Source: Pseudanabaena minima
GTDB lineage: Bacteria; Cyanobacteriota; Cyanobacteriia; Pseudanabaenales; Pseudanabaenaceae
Assembly: GCF_051131155.1 (NCBI RefSeq)
Contig: NZ_CP159508.1
Span: 682,001 to 746,000, forward strand
Reading direction: 5' to 3'
DNA: 64,000 nt
The notes beneath the pieces are model-generated. The model was not told where the DNA came from. It saw only the letters and a program-made list of their open reading frames with translations, and did no database searches. Below, in pieces: positions 44,610-53,472 of the stretch. Each line of letters starts with the position of its first letter. Within the stretch, counting starts at the first letter, position 1. Both the position numbers and the translations under genes were made by a program.

Positions 44610-45740
44610 TTATTGCAATGTATATAAACGCGATTCCGATAGACGTGCTAACCAAGGAGCCAGAAATTTGTCATTGGCTTGTCTTTCTTGAGGATCTTCA
44701 GTTTCAAAAGGATGAGGTGCTAAGCCACGCAAAGCGGCTGTTGTTACACAAAACATCGACTTTTGGAATGACAGACAAATCTTGACTAGCAAATCTTCTT
44801 CACCGCGATCGCCTTGTTGATAAACCTCATGCAAATAATCGGGCAGAAAATGCCGCATATCTTGCATGAGTAAAGTGGGTGGGATTCCTGCTCCGCCAAC
44901 GGGTAAAGGATCGGCATAGAGAACACCGTAATTAAATTGTGAAATTTCTGTAGAAATTTGATGCGCCTGTGCATTGTAGGAAACTGTGCCACGAAATGGG
45001 AAGGAGCGGAAAAATACTGTTTCTACATAGGGAACCGCCGTATCCATTAAGAATTTCAAATTCGCCGATGCAGGTACGATTTCATAGTCTGCGCCATTGA
45101 TTAGAACTTTGTAAGTATAAGGCACACCAGCAGCAGCAACTAAACCGTCTTGAACATGCTTAACTACATCAGGAATGCTTTTGATTTCACCACGATCATA
45201 GCGATCGCTTAATTTCAGAAACATTGGCGACATAAACGACCAGAAATATCCTAGAGCGCTATAGTAGGTCATCAAACGCACCTGCTCTAGCAGAAAATCT
45301 GGAAATAATCGATGCATCACCGCCATCAAGGGATTACGTGCACATTTAGCAGCGATCGCTAATTGGGCGCGTTGTTGAAATTCTGTGGAGTCCAAATAAG
45401 CATCTAGACCACCGCCACCATGCCAAAACATTGCTTTCATGCAATATTCTGCAAATTCAAAATTAATGCGATCGTGCCACCAGTGACGACCAAGTTTATT
45501 TAGGGAGAAATCACCATTAAAGAATTTAAAGAATGGGAAAAATGCAAGAAATTGATGCTCAGAAATATAGGTAAGATTCCTGTAATATTCACCCAGCACC
45601 ACACCATAACTTTTGAGGATACCAACAACCTCTACCAAGTTGTCGTGTGAATCTGGAAGCAATGCACCACCTAATTCTAGGCGTTGTTTCACCGCAGCAA
45701 GGGCTGGTTCAATAGTTTTATTTTGACTCAATACACTCAT
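44610..45740 (-). CDS. CO2 hydration protein (ChpX/ChpY, CupA/CupB type)
   Basis: Thylakoid NDH-1-associated protein that converts CO2 to bicarbonate in the carbon concentrating mechanism. Recognisable segments are LPDSHDNLVEVVGILKSYGV, FLAFFPFFKFFNGDFS, LGRHWWHDRINFEFAEYCM and MFWHGGGGLDAYLD, with the C-terminal DMRHFLPDYLHEVYQQ. ATG at 45740 (MSVLSQNKTI) gives 376 residues. CupA normally pairs with NdhF3/NdhD3 and CupB with NdhF4/NdhD4; neither pair is adjacent, so the type cannot be assigned. A standing-alone copy favours, weakly, the constitutive CupB (ChpX) arrangement. Confidence 0.9.
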   Translation of the reverse strand: MSVLSQNKTIEPALAAVKQRLELGGALLPDSHDNLVEVVGILKSYGVVLGEYYRNLTYISEHQFLAFFPFFKFFNGDFSLNKLGRHWWHDRINFEFAEYCMKAMFWHGGGGLDAYLDSTEFQQRAQLAIAAKCARNPLMAVMHRLFPDFLLEQVRLMTYYSALGYFWSFMSPMFLKLSDRYDRGEIKSIPDVVKHVQDGLVAAAGVPYTYKVLINGADYEIVPASANLKFLMDTAVPYVETVFFRSFPFRGTVSYNAQAHQISTEISQFNYGVLYADPLPVGGAGIPPTLLMQDMRHFLPDYLHEVYQQGDRGEEDLLVKICLSFQKSMFCVTTAALRGLAPHPFETEDPQERQANDKFLAPWLARLSESRLYTLQ

Positions 45741-45809
45741 AACCAAATTTTACAATGCTTCTGGCTAAAACCCAACAGTCAGTGAGACGGACGTATCTCG
45801 CCTTACTAA

Positions 45810-47816
45810 CTATTTACGGCGGAGAATCAATTTTTTTAATCGCTTTAGCAGCTTGCGCTGGAAGATCGCCAGAGGTACTAATGCTTTGATCAGTGGAGAA
45901 CTAACTTGCAGGCTTGCTTCACTCCATGCGTTACGATGCCGATCAAAGCCATCACTTTTAGCGATCGCATATTTAACAACATCGACTAAATGCACAGGCA
46001 TTGCCCAATAAAAATGATAAAACTCATTGGGATCATCAAAAAATGGACAATCCTTAAATGCCTCTGCTTCCTCTAGCGTCGGTGATTTGTTGAAGGTAAG
46101 AAATATTTTATCTAAGGCTTCACGCAATAGTTTTGGAGAAATACAAGATAAATCCGTAGGCGATCGCTCTACGAGATGTCGCACAAACGTAATTACAGAT
46201 TGCTGAAAAGCTTTTAGTCCCCAATCTAGGGCAGGTTGATTGCTGGCATGTTTTAGCAATGGCAATACAGAACCATCTGGCTGCAAAGCATAGTCAAGAG
46301 TTGTTCCTTCACAGCCCGCACAAAAAACTTCCATCGCCGAAACATAGCGATAGTCGATATCATTCCGAAGACCTACAGAGTTATTTAAGTTAAAGAAAAA
46401 AGCGAGTACCTCTCCTTTATGTTTGAGTCCACCCGTAGGTTTGTCCAAAGCAAAGTAGAAACCAACGGGCATTCTTGTACCAAATATCTCAAAAGCATTT
46501 TCTAGAGAAAGTTGCAAACTACCACGCCAACCAACATCCACCAAACCAAAGGCTTTTCCATCAAGCATTTTTTCCTGATCTAAATATGCTTTTAAAACTT
46601 CGCGTTTCTGCTTGGCAATTTGGAGAATTAATTCTTGTAAAGATGCATTCTTTTCTAGATTATTTCGTAGCGCGATTCTTTCTTTAGGAGATAGATTTTT
46701 TTGCCAAGTCTCACAGGGATATCCCAATGGCTCAAAAATTGGCTGAGCCACTTGGCAATCAAGGCACATTCGAGCTAATAAACTGTCAATCGTAAAAATA
46801 GTCGTATCGTCAAACATCCATTCCCAAAAAGCTTTGTTAATCTTTGTTAATCCCGGCATTCTTAGCGCTTGACGACTAACATAGAGATAACGTAATTCCA
46901 ATTCTGGATAAATTTTCGGAGCAAGTTCCTTGGCAATTTGCAGTAACATTTCACCATCTCTTGCTAAGAAGTAAATACGAGCAAGTTGTTTTGCTTTAGC
47001 CTGTTGCAAAATCCAGATTGTATAGGCAGTTAAAATAGGCGCAGCAACGGAAGCGGCAATATCGCGAATGATTGATTCTTTCGGGGTTTTGGTGTCTTTA
47101 GTTAAGCGCGTATAGCGGGATATTCCTGCCCAAATGGAAGTGATACCATTGGTAGAATCAGCATATTTTTGTAAGATCAACTCATAGCGGTTGGGATTAG
47201 CATCATTAAAGTAAATAGAATTAAGCCCTAATGACTTAGGCACTGTGACATCGGATGTCCAGCTATTACCTATGTGAGTGACTTCTTTTGCATTTAATTG
47301 CAAATCCCCTAGCACTTTTAAAAATAAATCCCCTTTTCCTTTGGATTTTCGCCATAGGGAGGATACATATAGGCGATCGCCTTCTTGCCAAAATCCATGC
47401 TGTTTTAGTCTCGCTTCCAAAAATGCTTCAGGCAAATACATATCTGATAGAAACAAAACATGGGGGTGCGATCGCCTTGCTTGTTCTATCAATTGATAAG
47501 CTTTAGGAACAGCTATTAAATATTCTGTTTCCACCTCTAGTTCTAAATTCTTGAGTTTATCAATAGTCTCTATCGCAATTTCTAAGGTGTTTGCCATCTC
47601 GCGATAGATTTCCTCTAAACTAACCTCACCACCCTGATAAAACAAACGCGATCGCTGCTCAGACTGAATTCTCACCTCACGAAAAGTCTCAGCCGAGAAA
47701 TTAATCCAACCAAACTGCAAGGCGCGATCACCACAGATTTTAAAAATTTCTGTGGGCTCACTTACTAATCTTGTGAGCAGAGTATCAAAGATGTCAAAGC
47801 TAGCTATTGGTGACAT
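45810..47816 (-). CDS. Large HAD-family hydrolase (COG5610-like), probably surface glycan related
   Basis: From ATG at 47816 (MSPIASFDIFDTLLTRL) the protein has 668 residues. The N-terminal HAD domain has motif I DIFDT (nucleophile Asp near 8, acid/base near 11), motif II in VLFLSDMYLP and motif IV-like HIGNSWTSDVTVPKSLGLN. The remaining 430 residues have a second conserved region (ARIYFLARDGEMLLQIA, LYVSRQALRMPGLTK, FGLVDVGWRGSLQLSLE) typical of a group often found beside glycosyltransferases. A longer frame from 47885 adds a hydrophobic leader without support. It is 102 bp after the glycosyltransferase at 47919. Substrate unknown. Confidence 0.8.
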   Translation of the reverse strand: MSPIASFDIFDTLLTRLVSEPTEIFKICGDRALQFGWINFSAETFREVRIQSEQRSRLFYQGGEVSLEEIYREMANTLEIAIETIDKLKNLELEVETEYLIAVPKAYQLIEQARRSHPHVLFLSDMYLPEAFLEARLKQHGFWQEGDRLYVSSLWRKSKGKGDLFLKVLGDLQLNAKEVTHIGNSWTSDVTVPKSLGLNSIYFNDANPNRYELILQKYADSTNGITSIWAGISRYTRLTKDTKTPKESIIRDIAASVAAPILTAYTIWILQQAKAKQLARIYFLARDGEMLLQIAKELAPKIYPELELRYLYVSRQALRMPGLTKINKAFWEWMFDDTTIFTIDSLLARMCLDCQVAQPIFEPLGYPCETWQKNLSPKERIALRNNLEKNASLQELILQIAKQKREVLKAYLDQEKMLDGKAFGLVDVGWRGSLQLSLENAFEIFGTRMPVGFYFALDKPTGGLKHKGEVLAFFFNLNNSVGLRNDIDYRYVSAMEVFCAGCEGTTLDYALQPDGSVLPLLKHASNQPALDWGLKAFQQSVITFVRHLVERSPTDLSCISPKLLREALDKIFLTFNKSPTLEEAEAFKDCPFFDDPNEFYHFYWAMPVHLVDVVKYAIAKSDGFDRHRNAWSEASLQVSSPLIKALVPLAIFQRKLLKRLKKLILRRK

Positions 47817-47918
47817 ATAAAGAATGGAATAAAGAATTAAAGGTCGGTGTAGAGTTAAAAAAACAAATTTTTGGTGACCCAGCAAAGCTGCACCATCAAA
47901 AAATCGGTTTCTCTTTTC

Positions 47919-48764
47919 TTATATATTAGAGAAAACTGATTGCCAAAATTTATGTCTAATATCACTGACGTAATGTCGCATGGCAATTTGCTTCGATGCA
48001 AACTTGTCTGGATAGATAAACTGATCATCAACATTCATAATATATTTGTCACGCGCAAGAGGATTGCCATGATTACGTTTAATTGTTAAATTGACAATCG
48101 TTTGCTCAGAGAAATAATTGGGACGCTCTTGAAGTTTTGCCAATCTTTGTACAGATTCATCCCAATCTAAAGGCTTCTTAAATAGAATGAATCCAGCATT
48201 AATTGGTTCTTGCTGTTCGATATCTTCATAAATAAGTCGCTTGTCTAAGGAGTTTTTACAGTCAGGCAAATAATAAGTGTGCATATCTCCAGAAACTGCT
48301 AAATCAGCTAAATCAGAAGCCCCTTGAAAGAACAAGATATCTGAATCAGTGTAAAGTGTTGCATCATCAATGGGAATAGACATCAGCGCAGCTAATTTCT
48401 TACCCATAGCTTGCTGCGAAGCATATTCATAGACCGATTGAGGTAAGTCATCTCTTTGGAACTTGGTTAAGAGTTGAACATCTACACAGGGATGAACACG
48501 TTTAAGTAACTGAATACTCTTTTCAGTGTAGCTTCCATCAGACATGATCGTAAATGCTTTAGGAATTCCCACATAGCGAAGAAAAGATCTCAGACTCGCC
48601 ACTTGTTCAGGTAGGTCTCTTTCGCACGATAGGGCGTAAACTTTGATCGGGACTTGACGCTCTTGGGCGATCGGAAAGCTCACTAAACTTGAAAGACTAG
48701 ATTTGTAGATAGATCGAAAAAAATTACCTTGGAGCTTTGCTGAATGATAACCAATATTTACCAT
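47919..48764 (-). CDS. Putative GT-A type glycosyltransferase
   Basis: Cytosolic glycosyltransferase-like protein of 281 residues. The segment TLYTDSDILFFQGASDLADL contains a D-x-D metal motif typical of GT-A enzymes using nucleotide-sugar donors, and EPINAGFILFKKP is like the acceptor-side loop in GT8-type folds. VDDQFIYPDKFASKQIAMRHYV is near the end. I cannot name the sugar. The HAD-family gene follows 102 bp downstream, so they may act in one glycan or polysaccharide modification step. Confidence 0.7.
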   Translation of the reverse strand: MVNIGYHSAKLQGNFFRSIYKSSLSSLVSFPIAQERQVPIKVYALSCERDLPEQVASLRSFLRYVGIPKAFTIMSDGSYTEKSIQLLKRVHPCVDVQLLTKFQRDDLPQSVYEYASQQAMGKKLAALMSIPIDDATLYTDSDILFFQGASDLADLAVSGDMHTYYLPDCKNSLDKRLIYEDIEQQEPINAGFILFKKPLDWDESVQRLAKLQERPNYFSEQTIVNLTIKRNHGNPLARDKYIMNVDDQFIYPDKFASKQIAMRHYVSDIRHKFWQSVFSNI

Positions 48765-48885
48765 TTATTCCTCTTGAAGTTATCGCGATCGCTATTTAAT
48801 GATTATTACATCGCAATTATAAAGCCGAAATATAGCGATCGCTAATAAAAAATAAGAAAGTCAATGGGGGTATGAAACCCAATTA

Positions 48886-48920
48886 TTAGGATAGGCGGAG
48901 CAAAGCGCCGCCCATCCTAA
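48886..48920. terminator. GCNNNGC-centred palindrome after the ABM paralogue 2 gene
   Basis: Arms starting TTAGGATAGGCGG pair with two mismatches around AAA. It lies 21 bp downstream of the stop of the 48941-49537 gene. Confidence 0.75.
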
Positions 48921-48940
48921 TCCTCATCTTTAGTAAGATA

Positions 48941-49537
48941 TTACCTTCTTGCTTTTTTAGTTCGTTTGGATGGTGAAGGATACAGCCAAAAGGCGAGGAT
49001 TTTAGTTAAATATGGCATAACTGGATAGGTCAGTAAAGCGGATACAAATATCACAGAAATGAGTAAGCTTAATAATGCAGGTAGTCCTTGCAGAAATGGG
49101 TTCAGAATCAAGTTAGCGAGCAAGATTAGGGGATATACCGTAATCACCCCAATGATTACCTGTTTATAATAGGGAGGTTCTTTAGGACTTTCTGTCTTAC
49201 TTTTAGGCAAGGTAAACCATAGTTCTAATCCGTTTGGCTGATGTTGTTGCGATCGCTTAGATATAAATTCTTGAGATCTTTGCATCCATTGTTGATAGAC
49301 AGGTGAAGCAAGCCAATTTTTACAATGGGCATAGTTATCAAATTTCACGATGACCACATATTCAGGATATTGATGATCGCGAGGACGAATGACTTCAACC
49401 CCTATGAATCCCTCAAATTGCTGGGCTGAATGATTGATCCCTTTTGTCCAAGCTTCATATTCTTCTATGAGATTTGGCTCAACAACCTCGGAGATGACTA
49501 AGGTGATTGGATCGCTTTGTTGTCCAAATGGTTGCAT
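48941..49537 (-). CDS. ABM-domain protein with two membrane helices (paralogue 2)
   Basis: Paralogue of the protein at 42026-42709. The ABM domain is residues 1-112 (ITLVISEVVEPNLIEEYEAW, FEGFIGVEVIRPRDHQYPEY, VVIVKFDNYAHCKNWLAS, LELWFTLP), then two hydrophobic helices (about 128-150 and 153-180) and a Lys/Arg-rich end KRTKKARR. The opposite charge of its tail compared with paralogue 1 (acidic) is notable. ATG at 49537. dnaB is the upstream neighbour on the same strand, 99 bp away. Function unknown. Confidence 0.8.
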   Translation of the reverse strand: MQPFGQQSDPITLVISEVVEPNLIEEYEAWTKGINHSAQQFEGFIGVEVIRPRDHQYPEYVVIVKFDNYAHCKNWLASPVYQQWMQRSQEFISKRSQQHQPNGLELWFTLPKSKTESPKEPPYYKQVIIGVITVYPLILLANLILNPFLQGLPALLSLLISVIFVSALLTYPVMPYLTKILAFWLYPSPSKRTKKARR

Positions 49538-49636
49538 AGATTTACCACTAAATTTAGTAGGGCTGAAAAGAAATAGTTTTTATACTTCACCCTTCGCCGA
49601 GAAGCATAAAAACTTCTTCATTTTACTGTGTGTGCC

Positions 49637-51019
49637 TTAACTACGACTAGAAGCCATATTCTCGAATTTAGTTAAGCGTGGTTCAAATAGTAGCTTGACT
49701 GTACCAACTGGTCCATTACGATGTTTAGCAATAATAATCTCAGCTACTCCGCGATCGGGAGTTTCAGGATTGTAATATTCATCACGATATAAATTAATTA
49801 CTAGATCGGCATCTTGCTCAATGCTTCCCGATTCTCTTAGATCAGATAGCATCGGACGTTTGTTAGTTCTTGCTTCTACGCCACGACTTAATTGAGATAG
49901 CGCAATTACTGGCACATTTAATTCACGGGCTAAAGCTTTGAGCGATCGCGTAATTCTTGAAATCTCTTGAACGCGATTATCGGAACCCGATCCTTCCATT
50001 AATTGTAAATAATCGATCAGAATTAGTCCCAATACTCCTCCCTTTTCCGATTGTAATCGACGAGCTTTAGAGCGTAATTCTGTAATGGGAGGATTGGGCG
50101 TGTCATCAATAAATAGAGGTAATTCCGAAAGTCCACTAATCGCCATCGCTACGGTTCCCCATTCATTTTCGCTAATTTGTCCAGTGCGGAGGCGATTACT
50201 ATCGATGCCCATGTCACTGGAGCGAACTTTGGATTGACTAGCTAAAAGACGGTAAACCAACTGCTCCTTTGACATTTCCAAACTAAAAATAGCCACGGGC
50301 AATCGGTGAATTTCTGCCATTTTTCGCGCTATTTCTAACCCGAAGGCAGTTTTCCCCATTGACGGTCTGCCCGCGAGGATAATCAAATCCGATCTCTGTA
50401 AGCCATTGGTCATCGCATCAAAATCATAAAATCCTGTAATTAAACCTGTAGCGGTGGAATTACCAGTACCAAGGGAATTAAAGCGATTTTCTAATTCGTA
50501 AAAAGTTTTCGTGAGAATATCGGCAGCAGGAACCAACCCTTGTTGAGCGCGTGATTGTGTAACCGCAAAAATCTTTTGTTCCGATTGATCGAGAAGTTGT
50601 GCTAGTTCAATTTCATTACTGTAGCTAATATCGACTACACCTCTAGCGGCTTCGGCAAGCTTGCGTCGTGCGTATTTGTCCGCAACTAATTGAGCATAAA
50701 AATCAATATTTACTGCACTAACGGTGCGATCGCAGAGTTGGGCAATTTTTGTCTGACCACCGATTTTTTCGAGCATATCGCGATCGCTGAGCCATGTGGT
50801 CAAGCTCATCATGTCCGTAGGATTGGACAGGTTATGCAACATTAAGCAAGCCCGAAAAATCTCCTGATGCGCCGCAACATAAAACATTTCAGGACGCAAA
50901 GTATCTAATACTCGCGAAACTGCCTCTGGATCGATCAAGATACCACCCAAGACAGCCTCCTCCGCCTCAATGTTCTGTGGTGGCAAGCGATCGCTGATAG
51001 ATTCAAAGTCTTTGCTCAT
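49637..51019 (-). CDS. dnaB: Replicative DNA helicase
   Basis: Hexameric 5'-3' helicase at the replication fork. The N-terminal domain starts LPPQNIEAEEAVLGGILIDP; a linker leads to the RecA-like core with Walker A GRPSMGKT, Walker B LGLILIDYLQLM, and arginine-finger and hairpin segments IALSQLSRGVEARTNKRP and LRESGSIEQDADLV. Length 460 is normal and no intein interrupts it, unlike many cyanobacterial DnaB proteins. ATG at 51019. Confidence 0.97.
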   Translation of the reverse strand: MSKDFESISDRLPPQNIEAEEAVLGGILIDPEAVSRVLDTLRPEMFYVAAHQEIFRACLMLHNLSNPTDMMSLTTWLSDRDMLEKIGGQTKIAQLCDRTVSAVNIDFYAQLVADKYARRKLAEAARGVVDISYSNEIELAQLLDQSEQKIFAVTQSRAQQGLVPAADILTKTFYELENRFNSLGTGNSTATGLITGFYDFDAMTNGLQRSDLIILAGRPSMGKTAFGLEIARKMAEIHRLPVAIFSLEMSKEQLVYRLLASQSKVRSSDMGIDSNRLRTGQISENEWGTVAMAISGLSELPLFIDDTPNPPITELRSKARRLQSEKGGVLGLILIDYLQLMEGSGSDNRVQEISRITRSLKALARELNVPVIALSQLSRGVEARTNKRPMLSDLRESGSIEQDADLVINLYRDEYYNPETPDRGVAEIIIAKHRNGPVGTVKLLFEPRLTKFENMASSRS

Positions 51020-51140
51020 ATAACTTACTGACTGGTTTGCTATCTGGGGAATTTGCCTAGAAATGTAGAAGGCTGGAGTGCATTCATAATTCTAGGTTTT
51101 AATTGCAAAATTAAAACCTGAAAGGATAAACAGCATTTAG

Positions 51141-51183
51141 AAAACCCAAGAGAGAGTTTCGGCGAAACTCTCTCTTGGGTTTT
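51141..51183. repeat. 20-bp-arm perfect palindrome
   Basis: Arms AAAACCCAAGAGAGAGTTTC around GGC. The outer arm (A)AACCCAAG also bounds the palindrome in the RTX pseudogene (55934-55984). It directly precedes family B copy 2. Confidence 0.87.
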
Positions 51184-51193
51184 TATTTTGTCC

Positions 51194-51300
51194 TAATACC
51201 AATTCACAAAAGTGTCGTCACATTTTTGTGAATTGAAACCCGAACCCGGTAAGGGTTTTAAAATCACAAAATAGCTACGCCATTTTGTGATTTTGTATAA
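51194..51300. repeat. Repeat family B, copy 2 (107 bp)
   Basis: TAATACCAATTCACAAAAGT at the start, TTTTGTATAA at the end, with GGTAAGGGTTTTAAAAT in the middle. Two internal hairpins, CACAAAAGTGT/ACATTTTTGTG and CACAAAATAGC/GCCATTTTGTG. Confidence 0.88.
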
Positions 51301-51393
51301 CTATTGATGGCTATATAGCGGTTCACAGTCTAGTGAAGTACGGGATTGTTTTGCCCAACAATCCTTTGTATCTCGCTTGCTTGAAAAGCGCTA

Positions 51394-51480
51394 TATAGCA
51401 GCCCTAGGTCGTTTGTAGATTTTTTAGTGGAAGCACACCCCAATGGAGCGTGCTTCCACAAACCATTTAGGCTTGCTATA
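51394..51480. repeat. Repeat family D, copy 1
   Basis: Begins TATAGCAGCCCTAGGTCGTT and ends AAACCATTTAGGCTTGCTAT, the inverted terminal pair. The internal hairpin has arms GTGGAAGCACACCCC and GAGCGTGCTTCCAC. Copy 2 is at 55322-55416. Confidence 0.83.
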
Positions 51481-51512
51481 GCTATAGTAATGAGAAGTAA
51501 TGAGAGATTGAC

Positions 51513-52985
51513 ATGGGATTTGAGGACGTATTTGTTTTTGCAGTGGTGGGGTGCGTAGCAATCTACCATCAGCGATCGCGACAACCCACAAACAAGCAGA
51601 CCCAAATATTTGTTTTGTGGATTCTAGCAGTTGCCTTGCCAACCTTGGCGATCGCTTTGACATTCATCAATCGCACCGTTTTACCATTAATTTTTGTTGC
51701 TGTGGTATTTTTGCTTTCCACATGGATATATAGCAACTCAATCTCATCAGCCAACTCAAATCTAGCAGCTATCATCCTCGATCCCAACGAAGAAAAACAA
51801 CTTAAAGACTGCTTTTTATCAAGCATTTATTATCTGACAGGTTTAGAATATCGACCTCATGAAATCTTCTGTCGTGGCAATTTGCGATCGCCAAATCCCA
51901 AATATGCTTACGAAACGATTAACCAAAATATTCAAAAAGTATTTGGCGATCGCTTTATTTGTTATTTACAAGAAAGTCCCGTAGAAAATCTGGGCTTAGA
52001 TTTTGGCAAAGCGCAAGATCACCAAGAAAATACAACAAACTATTGCTTTTATGTGATCCCCAACCATCTCACCAAATCGCAACCAGCTTTAAGAGATCGC
52101 CAAAGCTGGATCTCCAGCGCAATTAGTATCTTATGTACAACTTTCACAGTATTAGTTGCTGGAGCAAATCAACGTATTGAAAACTTGAGCTTGAGAAACT
52201 TACAGCAAGGAATTCCTTACTTGCTCTGCCTAGCGAGTATCCTAATCGCAAGAGCGATCGCACAGTACTACGTTTCCAGACATTATCGATTACAACTTGC
52301 TCGCCCACTTTTCTTACCAGCTCTAGGTGGTTTTGGTTTACTAGGCACTTTAAATACCAATTTCCCTACAACTCAAGGACACCCACATCAACGCCGTTTA
52401 CTGTTTGATTTAGCAGCAATTCCCACAATTGCAGCCTTAACAATATCTGTAGTCTTATTAATTTTAGGGAACTGGGTGCTGGTTCCTACGACTGCAATGG
52501 TTCCTGATCCTGCGATCGCCCCATCTTTGTTAATTCCTAATCTAGCCACCTTTGACTTCAAAAATTCAATTTTTATAACTTTACTGCAAACAATTTTTTC
52601 TATAGGCAAAACAACAAATACCACAGACACAATCATTGCTTTTTCACCTCTCACCCTAGCTGGTTGGTCTGGCTTAGCAATTAGTGCCTTACAACTAATG
52701 CCCTTTGACTTACTGGATGGTGGCAATTTGGTAATCGCCATGTTTGGGCATCGTCAAGCCGTCCAAATTGCTCGCATAGCAAGACTAGTATTACTCGCGA
52801 TCGCTTTACTTACACAGCCTTGGCTGAGAATTTACAGTCTCTTGTTATTTTTATTACCTGTTCCCCGCGCACTTATTTTGAACGAAAGTATTGAAATTGG
52901 TAAAGCTCGCGATCTAATTGGCATGATTTTAATCACGATCGCTTTACTAATCATCCTACCCATACCAAAATCCATTTTGTTATGA
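51513..52985 (+). CDS. Site-2 protease homologue lacking the HExxH motif
   Basis: Polytopic membrane protein of 490 residues with the layout of cyanobacterial/plant EGY-type M50 proteases. The helix that should hold HExxH reads ILIARAIAQYYVSRHYRLQL: the zinc-binding His-Glu and the second His are absent. The following LFLPALGGFGLLGTLNTNFP matches the conserved PYFVP-GSFG region. The LDGG element is kept in LMPFDLLDGGNLVIAMFG. It therefore looks like a pseudo-protease, comparable in kind to plant EGY3. A soluble domain (about 70-190) precedes the core. ATG at 51513. Catalysis would need a different mechanism; a chaperone or regulatory role is more likely. Confidence 0.78.
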   Translation: MGFEDVFVFAVVGCVAIYHQRSRQPTNKQTQIFVLWILAVALPTLAIALTFINRTVLPLIFVAVVFLLSTWIYSNSISSANSNLAAIILDPNEEKQLKDCFLSSIYYLTGLEYRPHEIFCRGNLRSPNPKYAYETINQNIQKVFGDRFICYLQESPVENLGLDFGKAQDHQENTTNYCFYVIPNHLTKSQPALRDRQSWISSAISILCTTFTVLVAGANQRIENLSLRNLQQGIPYLLCLASILIARAIAQYYVSRHYRLQLARPLFLPALGGFGLLGTLNTNFPTTQGHPHQRRLLFDLAAIPTIAALTISVVLLILGNWVLVPTTAMVPDPAIAPSLLIPNLATFDFKNSIFITLLQTIFSIGKTTNTTDTIIAFSPLTLAGWSGLAISALQLMPFDLLDGGNLVIAMFGHRQAVQIARIARLVLLAIALLTQPWLRIYSLLLFLLPVPRALILNESIEIGKARDLIGMILITIALLIILPIPKSILL

Positions 52986-53053
52986 AGAGCAGACAAATAG
53001 GCTACTTATACTGAACTCACATACATTAAAACCTATTAAAGCCTTGAGTAGTC

Positions 53054-53104
53054 CACAGTAATTTCTGAAAGCGTTGCTTTGCAACGCTTTCAGAAATTAC
53101 TGTG
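53054..53104. repeat. 24-bp-arm perfect palindrome, GCNNNGC-centred
   Basis: Arms CACAGTAATTTCTGAAAGCG-TTGC around TTT, centre GCTTTGC. It lies 69 bp after the pseudo-protease gene. Confidence 0.9.
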
Positions 53105-53137
53105 AGTTTTAAGTCAACAAAATCTACTGTAATCATG

Positions 53138-53263
53138 CAGCAATTCTCATACCAATTTTGGTGTTTCCATCGCCCTCGGCGATGGAAACACCAAAATTGT
53201 TTTTTTGAAAGCCCGACAACGGCGTGGGCTTTCAAAAAACGATTTTTATAGTGAGAATTGCTG
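53138..53263. repeat. Repeat family C: 126-bp element with 12-bp terminal inverted repeats
   Basis: CAGCAATTCTCA (53138-53149) and TGAGAATTGCTG (53252-53263) bound two internal hairpins, one with arms CAATTTTGGTGTTTCCATCG, the other with arms TTTTTGAAAGCCC. A direct repeat GTAATCA (53129-53135 and 53264-53270) flanks it nearly exactly and may be a target duplication. Confidence 0.8.
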
Positions 53264-53472
53264 GTAATCACGATAAAGGATTTACAAAGCGGCATCTTTA
53301 TCATTATTAATTTAGAAAAATAGAGCTTGTGAGCAGTGTAGCTGCTACTTTATTAATGTTTTATTTTAAATTTTCAAGACTTTAATGTGATTTTGGGATT
53401 ATCATTAACCTTGGCATTAGGTAGCCACGATTTGTTGCTACTGGTAACATCAGTTAAGTCAGCAGTAGAGAC

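Noticed and set aside
49637..51019. Intein in DnaB
   Set aside because: The helicase sequence is continuous at 460 residues with no intein block.
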